Below, in pieces: positions 23,095 through 36,721 of a stretch of 64,000 nt of DNA (position 1 is the first letter of the stretch; every line of letters begins with the position of its first letter). The notes beneath the pieces are model-generated. The model worked only from the letters and a program-made list of their open reading frames with translations, searched no databases and was not told the DNA's origin. This DNA comes from Gorsachius magnificus (Eukaryota; Chordata; Aves; Pelecaniformes; Ardeidae). Where the stretch lies: assembly GCA_034008185.1 (NCBI GenBank), contig CM067087.1:41434590-41498589 (forward strand), written 5' to 3'. The position numbers were made by a program, and so were the translations under genes.

Positions 23095-24510
23095 CCCATG
23101 CGTTTGGTACATCAGTGACAGTGACTTTTCTATTAATATATGAATTGTTTTACAAGTGTCAGATGGAGAGTGCTATGCATAAATGTAAGGTTTTTTCCCT
23201 TTGCATGAAATTATTTTTCCTTTCTCATTTTCTCCCGCATTTTTTTACTTTCACTTTGTACAGGCTGCTGATATAAAGGGTTTATTCATGAGGTTAACCT
23301 AATTACTATCTTCAGAAACAAAGCCTGTTTCTACAGTGAATATCCTTTTGATATCCATCATCTGAATATTGCCTAATAAAGTTAGCAAATGGCCTCCAAA
23401 TGAACCAAAATGATTCAGTATCTCATCTAGCAAAGAATGTATTATGGTTTTACCGATACTGACAGAAATGTTTAAAATTCTCAATGCATTGCTGTGCTGG
23501 TAGATTAATATGCATTTTCTCTGTCTTGAGATGAAAAACACTGTCTGGATTTAATGCCACACTTACAAAATTGCTGATGTGAGTCTCTGTTAAAGCTATT
23601 TTATATACACACTGGAGAGTTTACTGGAGACAACTGGAAAGTTCACTTTGAGTAGCTCCAATACTTGTAATCAGTAACTAAAATGTATTCATGGAGTTGC
23701 GAGACTAAAAGGCGTGAATTTAAGTGCCTTCATATATTTTCCTTGCTTGGAACAAAGGTGATACATTTTTCATGTAAGCAAAGCTCCGTGGAGTTGTGTA
23801 TGCTCTGGGGAGATAATTAAGAAAGATCAATGTATACTGACTGATTGGGTTTGGACCTCTCTGTCCACATATTGCGATGGCCAAGCTCTAGGGTGAGCGG
23901 CTGGTGGCTGGATCCCTGGACTGGCTGAGCTGCTGCTGGAGTCATCTCAAAAGATCTTAGTGTTTGGTTGACATGGGGAATAGTTTACATTTGGTCAGAT
24001 TCCTCTGGCTTTCGTGTGAATGTTGGTTTAAAAGCCTGACCTAAAAGCCCATTTCAGCCCTTTGTGGTACTTGTCTCAAGACAAATATTCCTTGCTCTAC
24101 TCCTTCATTTATCTTTCTGGGGAGAAACAGAAGTGGTAAGTGAAGACAAAAATGACCTATTTTTCCCTAAAGATCATCATACTATTAAATGAATTCTTGG
24201 ACAACAAAATTTAGATTTAGCTTGCCTTGCCTGAAGCAGAAACCCAGCTAATCCTGTTAAAAAATGTAACCAACAGATTTCAATGTTCTCGCTGTTGCCT
24301 ACCTGCTTCATTCTCGCAGGTATTCATTGAGAAGACTGAGGCAGTCTTTATGTTCTTAATCTTCCATCTCTACTTGGACTGGAACTTTTATAAATAATTT
24401 AATTTAATTACAATATATCTTTATTGGAAAATATTAGTTTACAGAAGAACATTTCAGAAAGCATCCTGACAAACTGCCTTGTTCCACTGAGTGCAAAAAT
24501 CCAGCATTAA

Positions 24511-25080
24511 GCGGTGATGATGTTCGATGCGTCCACAGGAAAATCATTATTTCAGTTACTTCTTAAATAGCGCTCTGGTTCGGGAAGAGTATTTGAGTTA
24601 ATGGTAGTTTGGCATCATTATATATTAATGGGCTCCCTCTGATTTATTTTTTCTGGCAGTTATCCACTTGCACGATGTATTATGCCTGACCGTTCCATTT
24701 CCCCTGCTATTGAGTGGTAGATGGTGGATTAGTACCTCGAGAGGCTGCACGGGAACGTAATGGGATCTTGCATCATTTTTAATGGTGAGTTACGGACCGT
24801 CACGCAGAATATCTGGGCACACTTAATACCTTTCTGACGACAACTGTAACGGATGTAAAGGTACGTGTTGTCACTGAGCTGCTGGAGAGGCAGGCTCCCG
24901 CTTGTCAGATGCTGTTACACTGCCCTGAGTTGTCTCTGTAGATATTTTTGTAATTGCAAACTTTTTCCTAGCTCGAGTCGTGCTTAAATAAAAAATTGAT
25001 CCCGTGGAATTATATTGCTGAATATTAAAGTCAGTATTTATTTGCAAGAGTCACTTTGGGGTGTCTAATTTGTCCGCGAG
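24511..25080. promoter_or_regulatory. Candidate conserved regulatory element (CpG-retaining, AT-rich)
   Basis: I count 22 CpG in these 570 bases, against 5 in the 600 bases at 23,101-23,700, although the sequence is AT-rich and has no CpG-island look. CpG retention in AT-rich intergenic DNA suggests either lack of methylation or purifying selection. No reading frame spans it. The enhancer role is inference. Confidence 0.3.
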
Positions 25081-26410
25081 AGCAAGGTTTTCTGCTCAGG
25101 CTGCAAAATGGTGCAATAAAAATCAGTGATTGATGTTTATTATCAGATTAAATGGTTTAGCTGTGGGGATCAAAGTTGTAAATTACAGCCCTCCCCAAGC
25201 TGTGATTGGCCACCAGAGATCTTTCAAAGTGCCAGCGTTTTTTAATGAGATCATGTATTTTCAAGCCTCTAACAGTATCAACTTTTGTAGTTTATTGAAA
25301 TTGTGTTTAAAATAACAGCTTACTGGGTGTCAAAAATATTGGCTATGTTTTGTATTTACTTGGTCAAACATCTCAGAGGAAAAAAAACATGAGTTGAAAG
25401 CTGGGATTTTGATTCCCAAGCAAAGTCTGAGGACTTAAAGGAGCGCGAGGGATGCTGTCCTCTAGCTCTACACTGACGCAATTTTTGCTGCTTCTGTTTT
25501 TTGGGCATTTCGCTATAAGCATGGGCTCTCAATGTGCAGCAGATGCAGATGCTCTTAGGCTCTCCCAAGGGCTGCCGCCCTGGCATGCTGCAAAGGGGAA
25601 CCATAACCTGGTTATTCACAGGAATTAAATGTTTCCGTTCCCGAGTCTCATGGAGAGCCTACAGCGTTAGTGCAGTATTGGTTGGATCAAAGTTTAATGG
25701 TCAGCTTTTTCCCTGCTGGCAGACTGGCCCCAGTGACACCAACATTTTCCCCTACTGTTCATCAAAGTAGCGGAAACCGGAGATTGCTCTAAATGGCAGA
25801 AAAATGTAAACACCCTAACATTATTTGCTTATAGCTGATAGGGCATGCCCTAAATATCAAAAGCATAATATTCAAATCAGAGACATTTGATGAAAGGAAT
25901 GCTGAAATAATCTTGTTAGATTGCTCTTAAACTCAAAGAATAGCTAAAATTTAGTCTGCCATTAGAGAATACTAAATTATATTTTGTTTTTTGCTATGGG
26001 AGATTTATAATTGGGGTAAAACCTTAACTGTGAAAGCATTAATCTCAAGTACAGTGTTGTAGCATCAAAAGCACGACATTGTCTTCCTGTCCCCAGGACA
26101 TTCTTTGTTAGAAAATCATTTGTTTTACTCAGAAGAGGTCTTTTTTCTTTTTATATTAAAAAGTTGGGTCTTTTTTTTTCCTTGTGGCTGCATTTACTCT
26201 CAGGAGATTCTGATTAAGCAGCTCAGTTCAAAAGAGTTTGCACTGTATGGTCACTTTTTTGGGGGGGAGAAATCATTAGGTGTGCTGTGGGTATTGCAGT
26301 CGCCCGGGTGGGGGGAGTCTCCAAACAGGCTCCCTTCTTCCATTTCTCCTGCATCACACATCGGATGCTCTTCCCTGGGCATTGGGATAAGCGAGGGGCT
26401 TTTTCAAAGG
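25081..26410. other. Intergenic stretch
   Basis: AT-rich non-coding DNA without recognisable repeat or gene. The block 25,090-25,320 continues the style of the preceding element and might belong to it. Confidence 0.45.
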
Positions 26411-26860
26411 CGAGAAAATATTATTTAAAGTTACGCACACGTATCGATTGATTTGCAGCCAATTGTGCAGGTGTTATTTCCCTCGTTGTACTGATGTGGA
26501 CTTGCCCAAAGCCCACCCTAGGTGCGGGGGGAACCCCGTTTCTGCCCCCTGCTTGGCGGACGCTCACTTTAGCATCGCTGGAAGGGCATAACTGAGTGGA
26601 GTGACGCTTGCTGTAATTATGACGGGTTCATACATGGAGCGATTTGGTCTGTTGTCAAGTCAAATTGGCCTGTTCTATTTTTTTTTTTTTAATTATTTTT
26701 TAAAGGCTAAAATGAGCAAAGGCAATCTCTGTGACTGCTGCGGTGGAGGCAAAGCCCAATGCGGACCTGAGATCTGCGCTCAGCGACCTGCTCTGGCACG
26801 GGGCTGTCAAGGAAGCCAGCGCTCCCTCGCTGTGAGGAGCAGCCCTCGGGGCTGTAATTG
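26411..26860. promoter_or_regulatory. Candidate conserved regulatory element (CpG cluster)
   Basis: Over twenty CpG in 450 bp, 13 of them between 26411 and 26641, around ACGTATCGATTGATTTGCAG, a CCAAT-containing GCCAATTGTG and TGTAATTATGACGGG. A T-rich run lies at 26,681-26,702. The overlapping 98-codon frame (26601-26897) shows no family resemblance. Confidence 0.28.
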
Positions 26861-27539
26861 CACCTTTACCTTGCAAGCCCTGGTGGAAAATAATTAAATT
26901 TCACAAAAGCCTGTCTCGTTTTGAGCCCCTGAGGGTATCAATTAAATGTAATAATGGTAACTGTAGCTTTTAAGCAAATACGTAGGGTTTTTTTTTTTAA
27001 AGAAATGGAGTGTGAAGTCCTTTGCACAGCATGGATCTGCAGACTTTATTTCCATGTTCCCCTAAGTACTGCTCCTGTAAAGTCTCAGGGGGAGCTGTTT
27101 ATGCCCAAGAAACAGAGGCAGGAAGATGTTCAGGGGTGTCTTTGGTGGCCAAGGGCAGGTCCTGGAGGTACCAAGCATGCCCATCATTTTACGTTGCTTA
27201 GCTGGGATATGCCGTATGCAGTAACCTTAAACTGCCCAGGCCAGCTATTGCAATTCATCATCTAGCATCTTTAGGAATGTCACCACAGATTTTTTTTTTT
27301 CGATGTCTTGCCACAAATGAATGCATCCCCCACCCCATGCTCAGATGTGATGCAAGGATTTCTATACCTCGGGATATCTGCTTAAAAGATAAATTAGCGT
27401 GGACTATGCCCCTAATCTGGAGGTTGGCCTATTCGGAGAAGGGGATGCTTGTTGCTGGGCTGCAGCTCCGTTAGCAGCAGCATGAGCTGCTTTATGGAAG
27501 CATTTGAGAAGCAGTGTACATGTTCTGCAAGGCTGCATC

Positions 27540-27960
27540 AGAGGGAAATAAACCACCAAAATTATCCTAATAAATTATAATAATTGTGCCTGGCAGCATG
27601 CGGTAATTTAAAATAGATTAATCTAACAAGCTTTAAATATGAATAAATAATAAACATCTTCATGCATTGGGAATCTTATTCTACTTAGTTCTGAATGAAT
27701 ATTAATTACCCCTCATAAACCCAATGCAAAAATCGATCCGTGTGGAGAAGGCACAAGGTATTAAGGATACCAAATTGGACAGAGCCCAGATGAATATTCT
27801 CATCATCAATTAAAGTCGGATTACACTGCCGCTCGACTCTGTCACCAGCTGCCTGGTGATGAGAAGCAGGCTTTAAAACGGGTTCTGTGCTGTTGTGGTT
27901 TATATTCAATTTTGTATCCCTTGTTTCCTGACAGGGATGGCTGGCTGGCATACTGCTGGG
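27540..27960. promoter_or_regulatory. Candidate homeodomain-rich regulatory element
   Basis: At least six TAAT cores occur between 27,565 and 27,715 (for example CTAATAAA, TAATAATTG, GGTAATTT, GATTAATC, TTAATTAC). They are followed by CAATTAAAGTCGG and an E-box palindrome, TCACCAG-CTGC-CTGGTGA (27842-27859). The composition resembles developmental enhancers, but AT richness alone would also produce many TAAT words. Confidence 0.25.
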
Positions 27961-30900
27961 TGGGATGGGTCGGGAATTACCTACTGTCCCTGTGAGAAAG
28001 GAGGAAGCCACAGGTGATGCTTGGTCATTGGAGTGGTGGCTGGTGCCAGTAGCCAGCATCCCCCTGTGCCGTGGCACATCCTCCATCCTGCCTGTGTGCA
28101 AATCCATGGAGCTGAGGATCAGGAGTCTCGCCTTCTGACTTCCACAGGAATAAATACTACAAAAGAACTTTCTCCCCTGGCAAAATAACTCCTTGTGCCA
28201 TGGTGACATTCTGGGTAGGGTGAGATGCCGCTGTCCCGGGTGGTGGTGTGATATTCTGGTGCCTGTTGCCCTGTGCCGTGTGTGTACAAAGAGTGGGAAT
28301 TCCAACCGGAGCAAAAGTGAAGACTTGCTTGGTTTTGACTTGGAACATATGGAAGATGGATGAGGGGGAACATCTGCACCATCTGCTGTAGGGGAGCTCT
28401 ATCCTTCATCCTCACACCTTGCCGCATTGCTGTTGTGTTTGAATGATATCCTTCATTCCCTCCCATTATCACCATTCTCTGAAGGCCAAGTCTTTCTTTG
28501 GCAAAATGTTTTGCTTAGCAGTAGGCTGTACTGGGAGCTCTTAAATGGAAATTTGCTTTGCTGCCCTTTTCTGTGAATGGCTCAGGCAAATATATTTTGC
28601 TTGTACAAGTGGGCATTGGGATCTTGGTTTTGGTGAGCATACACTGCATACCAGAGTGTAAAACAAGCTGGGGAGGATAATTGGGATCTTTGGAGATGCA
28701 ACATCACAGTGGGGCCAAGGCGGGGAGCCGGTGGGAGATGCTGGCTGTGGTGTGGGGCTTGGTATGGCAGAAGTGATGCTCCTGAGGAAAGCTGCTGGGT
28801 AAAACTGGGTTTGTGTATGGGAGGGGAGAGCCCAAGGCAGGCGCATCGCGACCAGAATGCTCCCAGGGATGCTGGGATGGTGTTTTGCATCTTGGTTTAA
28901 GTCGTAAAGCCTGGCAGAGTTAAATGAAGGTCACTGGCTGTAAAAAGTGACAGGGACGTTTTAAGATGTATCGTAAAATAAACTGTAGCCTAGAAAAAGC
29001 TTATGATGGTATCTGCTGCGGGCTTTGGCCTCCATTTTAAAGCTGCCTTGATCTTTTAACATGGAATCGATTTGCCGCCATTGTACCATGCCTGAGATCT
29101 GCAGATACTGTACTTAAAAGTGTTCGGAGGCTGCTGGTATCCTCAGGGTTTAAAGATAAGGGGGAAGGAGATTGGAGGGAGGAGGAAAGGAAAAATAATT
29201 CCTTGTGTCTTCCTGAGCCAGGCCAGGGGCTTTTTCAGGTGTACGTTGAGCAGCTGCTCATGGACTGAAGTGTGCAAGTAAAGGCTGTATGGGAGAGTAT
29301 GTGAAAAGGGATGAAAAGCAGCAGCGGGATGTCATTTGTCTTCCTGGGGTCTGTCCACCTCCAGATTTTTTCCTGAGACCTGAGAGTCCAGAATGTCACT
29401 GGTTTGGTCCGATACCTGGAATTATGTGGCTGGCTGGTGCTGCAGAGAGATGCAGCGACACGGCGTGTGTGTGCAAGGGGCTGTGTGTGTTCTTCTACAA
29501 GATAAAAACATGTTGTCTGGGAATTGTACAGAAATCATTATGCTTTTCCTTTTCCCATGTTGTCACTCTTCAGTAAGTAGAAAGGCCTTCTCCATCTACT
29601 ACACATAAGAAGAGTTACGAGATAGTTAAAAAAACCCATCACCCCCCAAATCTAAATAGTTCCCATTTCCCCAGAAACCAGCAATTAGCAGATGTCTGTC
29701 TTGCTTTCACCTACAGCTTAAATACCAAAGAAATATCTTCCCTACTTGCAGCAAAATTTGAGAAGTGTTAGCAATCAGCTTTCCATGTTGTCTTCAGTGT
29801 TAGAAATGGACAGACAAATGCAGCAACTTTTGTTCCAGTTTAGGAACTGGATCTCTGCATGCATCTTTTTTGAATATTTCATCAAAGTTTTCAGAGACCC
29901 TTTACATGAGAAAAGAGTTTTTATATGGAAACGTGAGACTGGAACATCAACATGAAATGAGAACCACCCGGGTATCAGCAGGCCAGGAATTAGACTTAAA
30001 ATAAGGTAAGAATGACAGGTATTTTGAAGAACCTGAAAATATAGTGATTGCTTTAATGTTTGTATGGATTTGTGTATTTCTGCTTATGGTTATTTTCAGA
30101 ATTTGTTGACGGGTCTTACCAAGATTACACATTCTTTGGCTTAGGGACCGTGGTTTTTGTGAGGGTTGTGAAGAGCTTAGGAAAATACCCTTTTGTACAC
30201 AAAGGGGCTTGCTAAATAAAAGTGCTGCATAAAAAGATGGCAAAAGGAGCAGATGATCTATGGGCCGGTTTCCCTTCTGCTTAGAGCCTGCAGTGGTCGT
30301 TTACCATTTCTCACCCTAAGGACAAATTCTAGCAGTGACAGGTACACATTTTTGCCGAACATGACTTTTTTCCATTTCATTTAATGTGTTTCCCCAACCA
30401 GCAGATACTGCTTTTGTGGGGAAGGAGGAAAAAAATCAGTCTTAACATCTGCAGAGCCCCGGCAGAGACAAAGGTTCATTGAGCTTTGGACTGAGCCCAG
30501 CAGATGCCGTCTCTGCAGATCTCCTCACCAGGGGAAGGTTTCCCAGCCCCTGCCCTGGGAAGCAGGGGGACGTGGGATCCAGGAGAGGAGTGGGCGATTG
30601 CTTACAAAGCATCCTGAAAGGCACTTGCCTGGGCTAGTTAGTCGATACCCAATATTGCCGTGGCATCTCCTTGGCGAACCTGAGTATGCTTTAAAATCCA
30701 GACCACCTGTGGGAGCAGAATTGCCAGTTGGTTGCTGGTTTCCAGCTGGTTCATTTTCATTGCTCTGGTTGCAATGTTTTGTGCATATTTTGAAGCACCC
30801 GTGGCACAGGAGGCAAGAATGGTGCAAGTCCTTGCACCCTTGCAGTGGCTCCACAGCAACCACGTGCTCCCAAAAGCCACTGCTGATGACAGCCAGTGAT

Positions 30901-33900
30901 ATAAAACAAGGAGAGTACACAAAAATGGGGTCTGTAAAGACTGGAAGCTTACGGGTTTACAAGTGTCTTTAGAGGATGCTTCATCGTAGCTTACAGCATG
31001 AATTAAACCTATAGGATCAGGGTTTTTTATTAAGATGTGGAAGTGCTGGAGTGAGGACCGAGTTGCAAAAGCTCATGTGGATGTCACAGCATCTGCACTG
31101 CTTGGGGGTGTGAGGCAAACCAGCCCAAGCACGTATAAAACATAGTGAATTTTAAACATAATTATAATGTAGCTTGTTTTAATCCAGGGTTTTCTGGAAA
31201 TACCTTAAATCTGACAGTTCCCATTAAAAAAAAAAATAAAAAAAATTCTTATCTTCCATGCTAGCATGGAGAGCACTGGCTGTTTTTCACAGTGCAGGGG
31301 AATGGCTTGATGTCATGGGGACAGAAATCACTCGGCATTTTTTTCATCCCGGTGCGTGGGGGTGCGAGCGATAGCTGCCCGCTGGCTTGGCCTCTGCTTG
31401 AGTCAAACCGCTTGCTGTGGTGCGATGGGCTGAGCTCTTGGGCTGTTTCCCAGGAGAAGGCGGTTGAGCACAGCCTGCAGCGGGTGAACCTGGCATTTAC
31501 AGGGCATCATCCTGAAAGCTGCCTGTAACCTTTGGTATGGTAACAGGAAGAATGTAAGTAGCGGCAATGTGGTCTAGCTGGGGACTTTTAAAAGCATTTT
31601 TATATAGATCCATTACCAAGGACTTCAGAGAGATTGCTCTTTGGTCTTTGCTGCAAAGGGAACAAAGTGTTACGAGTTTGACCCGTCTGGAGAAGCAGTT
31701 CTTTTGCCTTGCTGCTTGCAAGATTTAAATCCTGCTGCCGTATTGCATTGATCCAGAATAATTGCTTTAATAGCAGCCCCGGTGTAAACAGTGAGTACAT
31801 TTCTGTCACGCAAGTAATGAAATTACATATATTTCTGCTGTGAAAGAATTTATCCCGCAGCTCAGTTTTGTCTTCACAGGATGAGGAAGCTCCTTGGTCT
31901 CAATCTGGGTGGTACGAGCCCATATGTCCCAGGAAAAATGAATTAGGGGGAAAGACAAGGGGAGGGCAGAGGTTTGGGGAATAAATTCTTTAAGGCATCA
32001 GGGCAGTTACTTCTGTTAAACAAGAAGATAACAGGTTATTGCTTGTATTGTAGGCTGTAATTCCAACAAATGTCTCGTGGTTTCTCTTTGTCTGGACTCC
32101 TTTGGTAACACCCAGTGTGATTCCCACTTTTACTGAGTAACTGTTCCCCAGCTTAGGGCGATGCTCTTTCCCCATTTGATCATATGTAAATTGCAAGGGT
32201 TCTGATTAGAAAAAGTCAACAACATCTTTCTCTTCACTCTTCATCCCAGTCTATTTTGTGACCAAATACAGACCACTTCTTGCTATGACAATCTTGTATT
32301 TATTTACATTGCTTTACATTTCTCAATTTCCAGCAGCAGGTGAGAAGCTAACAGAATTTGTAAGGTGGAAAAGAGCAGTTTTTGAACCAAAGATCCAAGT
32401 TCAGGAATAAGAAGCACATCACCCCAGCTCAGCAAAGCAAGCCTTTGCTCGACCAGAGCTTTGGGAGCTTATTTTCTTTTTTCTTTCTTCATATTTTTAA
32501 ATACACACAAAGCACTTTGAATGGCCCAGTACGCAGCCTGGGCTTCAGCCCTGTCTTTGTGCAAGTGCATTGCTCCCAGTGAGAGAGAATTTGTGATGCC
32601 TGCGAGTTTGTGCAAGAGTTTTGTAGAGAAATTTACCCTTTGGCAGAAAGCAAGTGAGGAAGATTCTAGCATAAAAAAATAAGACTCAAACAGCCCAAAA
32701 GAGAAACCATTACAAAACCACAGCAGTCACAGCATCTCCGCATGTAATGAATGCCTTTTACTTGAAAGAGTGATTTGCAATATAGCAATAACTGGCGAAA
32801 TGTGTACACTTGGGTCATAAACTCTCAGTAATGTGGAGCTCTGAACAGTTAGCAAAATTCTCCACATCTTTATAAAGTGTGGAAAGTATACTTAAAGTAT
32901 ATATATGTATTTTCTACAGTGCAGTAGTTTCATATGGTTCGATCTACTGCATACAGGCAATTTGCGTGTGATTTAGTGCAATATTTATGCCAGGCATTTC
33001 ATGTTAGTCTAAGTAAATGAAGTAGTGCTGGCAATCCTTTTCATTATTAATACCACTAGAAGTAATGATTTTGTATACCAAGTTGGAGGTTTTCAGCGAG
33101 CGGATCCCTAGTTAATGTAATGTGTTTGACCTTCACGCTTAGCGGGGTGAGCTCTGATAGTCTATCTGTTGTGTAATTGCTTTTTGATTATTATTCACCA
33201 ACCCAGGTTTGGTTTATTGGGCAGATCAGTATCTTGCTTGTGAGCTTTGGTTCATAACCACGGCTCTACTAAACATCGTGCTATTTTGTCCTTAGTGAAA
33301 TCACCATAGTAACATTGCAGGGAAAATAGTGTGCCTTATATTTTTATCCTACGCTGAAATATCAGGGCTGGCTAATACTTTCCTTAATTTTGGCCACCTC
33401 TCATCTTTAACACTTGTGGATGCTAGAGGAGATTGCACCTTTGGCTCCAAGATGATTGCAATTTCTCCTGTGGGTGTGGATACAGCTGGTCCACGCAAGA
33501 TCCTGTGATGCTCATGGAGCACGGCAACACATTGTGTAGGGGCTCCTTATACCATGCTGCTCTTGATCCCTTGTGCTGACCACTACAAGCAGGACAAAAG
33601 ATAGTCCTTGCTTCAAACAACTGGTAATCAAATAGCATGAAACCAAACCCTGTTTTATCCCCAGGTGATTGAGAAACTGAAGAGTTAAAGTTATTTCAGG
33701 GCATTGTGTAGAGTATTGGGGTTGTGTTGTGCCACCCTGGGAATTTGCTTCCTGCAGAAGATCTCTGCTCTTTGGGTCCTGGGTCATTCTCATTAATTAA
33801 TCTCTGTGCTCAAGAAGCATTTGTCTGTTTAGATGGGTGTTTCCCCCCCCTCTTTTTTTTCAAGAAGATTAAGGAATTTAGTTCCCCAGCAGATCTGTGC

Positions 33901-35438
33901 GTTTTGGGGGGAATACGACCATGATTTTGTTGGTAATGATTGCTGAGTTCTGTTACCTTCAGGTTCAAAAGCAGAATCAGCACAAACTATGCTATTGCAT
34001 CCAACACGGCACATGGTGACCAAGAGCATCCTTGTCCCAGGGAGGAGTGGGAGTCAGGATCAGTTAGTCCGTCCTGGTATTGGGATGGCTGGTGGCCGTA
34101 GCTGTTGCGTGCCTTTTCCCTGCTCCCCAGCTGTGGGGCTTCGGCGTGGATTTCCCTGCTCATTAAAGCAGGCTCTGCTGTGTTATGTGGAACAAGAGAA
34201 AGCTCTTGTTCAATAATACGCTGATAAGTTAAACTCCGTGATTCTGAAAATAATAATTGGGTTGCCAGTATGTGTTTAAACAAGGGATAAATTATACGTG
34301 GTTTTTGGCATGCAATTTCACCCCTGCTGGTCCAGAAACTCATTATAAAGGTAGGAGTGATCGCTAGCCAAGATTTCCAGCTTCCATTCTCTTTCCAATA
34401 GGACTTTATACTATTGCCTTATAATCTTTGGCTGATATCAGCATGTATCATGCCCTAACTGCCATGGGTGATAAAACATTTGACAGCTTTCTGCATCGCT
34501 GTTAAATAAAACCTGGTAATGGTAAATCATCTGGAGTGGAGCAACGTCCCTTGGCTGGGTACAGAGCATGTTGGTTTTCAGCCTGAATCCCTCCGAGATG
34601 TGAGAGGTGATAATGTGTGTTTCCCAGCTCAGTGCAGCATTGCCTCCTTCCTCAGAAATACTGGGAATGGTTTTGGAAGCCCTTATGGTTGCTGTTACAG
34701 TTCCTGAGTGAGGGGGATGTTCCTGCAGTGATTTTTCCAGGGAAGTCCTGCTGTGCCAGGCAACCAGCCCAGTGTGGCCAAGCTATGGCGGGAGGCTGCT
34801 CCACAAATCTTGATTTCCTCCCTCCCTGCCTCCCCCCTAGCAAATAGATATCATCTGCTCTACTTGAGTTATTTTGCTTTGTTATGGAGAAGAATACATT
34901 ACATGCGTTCCTTGGACTATGGCTGAATAGTGGGTCAAAAACGTAATGGTATTTTTGTTTTTGATCTGAAAAAAAGTTACTCCCTGGGGTATATGCTGAG
35001 AGCTATCATACACAGAGCTTCCACAAACAGAGCAGGGCTTTGTCAGGGGTTAGAAATCCCTCTTTGGCGTGATGATTTGTGACCGTGTTGCTGTGTTATT
35101 GGGTTGTCAACTTGAAAGAAAAAATACCCCTCTGCTTTCATTTATTATGCCTGGAAAAAGGGCTCCCATTGCTCTCCTTGCTCTTGTCTTGATTCATCAC
35201 TGTATGTAACCCTGGAGCGTGCAGGGAGGGTTGGCTGCATGCTGGGATCTCTGCTCCCCTCCTAAATACTTCTGTAAGTTACGGTTTCACTTACAGCAAT
35301 ATGGAAGGTGAATCCTGCCCTCTTCCAGCTGCTTACTTGCTGTTTTTGAGGTATTTATGGGAGAAAATGGAACCCACATCTTTGAGGAAGAAGGCTAGGA
35401 TATTGTTAGGGATATTCCTTGTAGAAATTCAGAGAGGG

Positions 35439-35453
35439 AAAAAAAAAAAAAAA
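35439..35453. repeat. A15 homopolymer
   Basis: Uninterrupted run of fifteen A. Confidence 0.9.
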
Positions 35454-36062
35454 GGGCCACTCTGGTCTACCTTTGGCTTGAATTTTTCCTGTCCTGTGCA
35501 TAAAAATGCTATTGGAAGACATGGGACCCAAATCATTAACAAGACCATCTGCAGACTCTACGTTGGCACAGATGGGCGTTTTGCTTCAGTTCTTGATTAA
35601 TCGAAGACAAAAGTGTGTGTTTCCCTGCTCCTTGTGAAGAGGAACTGTTTCACGGAGAGCAGTAAAGCTTGTTTGCATGCTTGAAGCAAAACCTCTTCTC
35701 TTGGAGCAGCTTGGCTTGGTGGTGTGACCAAGGTCAAGGCTGCAAGCATGGGATGGGGACGGAGTGGGGCTGGATGCTGCAAGTTGAGGAGGCAGGCAGA
35801 TGCAGCTCCTGTCAAAGCAAATATCTGTGTGAAATAGTTTGATATATAGATAAATAATAAAAAAGCACTTAATTCATAATTTTTTTAACATCAGGAGATT
35901 TATGCATCTTTGGTGTTAAAAAAATAGTATTACATATTAATCCTTATTCCCTTTTTTTCACTTGTTATTCTTCTTATTGCCTTTCTTCATGTGTTTTGTT
36001 TTTTGGGAAATGCATTTTTAATACGCTGTTTCAGCAAACGGGTATTAGGCCACAAAAGCTCC

Positions 36063-36117
36063 AATATATACCTATATATACAGTATAGTAAAGTCTATAT
36101 ATAGTAAAGTATGCATA
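36063..36117. repeat. TA-rich imperfect tandem repeat
   Basis: CTATATATA and TATAGTAAAGT/ATAGTAAAGT recur within about 55 bases, an imperfect tandem array. Confidence 0.65.
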
Positions 36118-36705
36118 CTTTTCATTAGTTCCTCTTTTAAGCCTGGGTGCTTTGGATTGCTTGCACAACTTAGCATTAGTGAAATCTATCCAGGCAACAA
36201 ACTGAAAGAGATTCCCTTAGCATAATGTATTCAAAATGGGGTTTAAACATCCTGCAGAAAAAAAACCGTACTGTGCGCGATTTCATTCCCAGGTCACGTT
36301 AAGTGCAATTACATTTATGTGGCTCTGAATCAGTTTCCTTAAATATCTGGGCTATATATTTAACTTCCCAATGAAATGGCTTATGCTGTAAATATTGAGG
36401 CCATCCAGGGTGATTAAATATTAAAAATGACATTTAAAGAAAGCCCCAGTTGCTGTGCAAGCTGAGCTTTCCTGGCTTTTGGCAAAGTGCACGCTGACAG
36501 CCAAGCTTTGCGTCCAGCCACCGATGCTAGTTTCTGTGGAAAAAGTGGAAAATCCCCCAGGAAATCCCACCCAGGAGTTATGGGTGGGTGTCAGAGCCCT
36601 CCGCATCCCCCGGACAATGGCAACAGGTCCTGAGCTTTAATGTCTTCTCGTTTCTCTCTTGCTCAACCAGCATCTGGCCAAAAACTTACAGCGTGTCAGA
36701 GAAGG

Positions 36706-36721
36706 AAAAAAAAAAAAAAAA
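36706..36721. repeat. A16 homopolymer
   Basis: Uninterrupted run of sixteen A. Confidence 0.9.

Larger units (their letters stand above)
18878..24480. other. Intergenic stretch
   Basis: No gene recognised. It holds a 25-bp tandem duplication (19870-19918), an A-rich (CAAAA)n-like patch (22148-22198) and a strong hairpin (23063-23094). The AT-rich blocks at about 20,450-21,350 and 23,100-23,800 look like ordinary intergenic DNA. Confidence 0.5.

Noticed and set aside
27706..28314. Longest open frame of the window (minus, 202 codons).
   Set aside because: No recognisable domain, no splice or promoter context, and its sequence is His/Ser/Arg-rich with overlapping open frames on the same strand. 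It overlaps an AT-rich candidate enhancer. Treated as chance.
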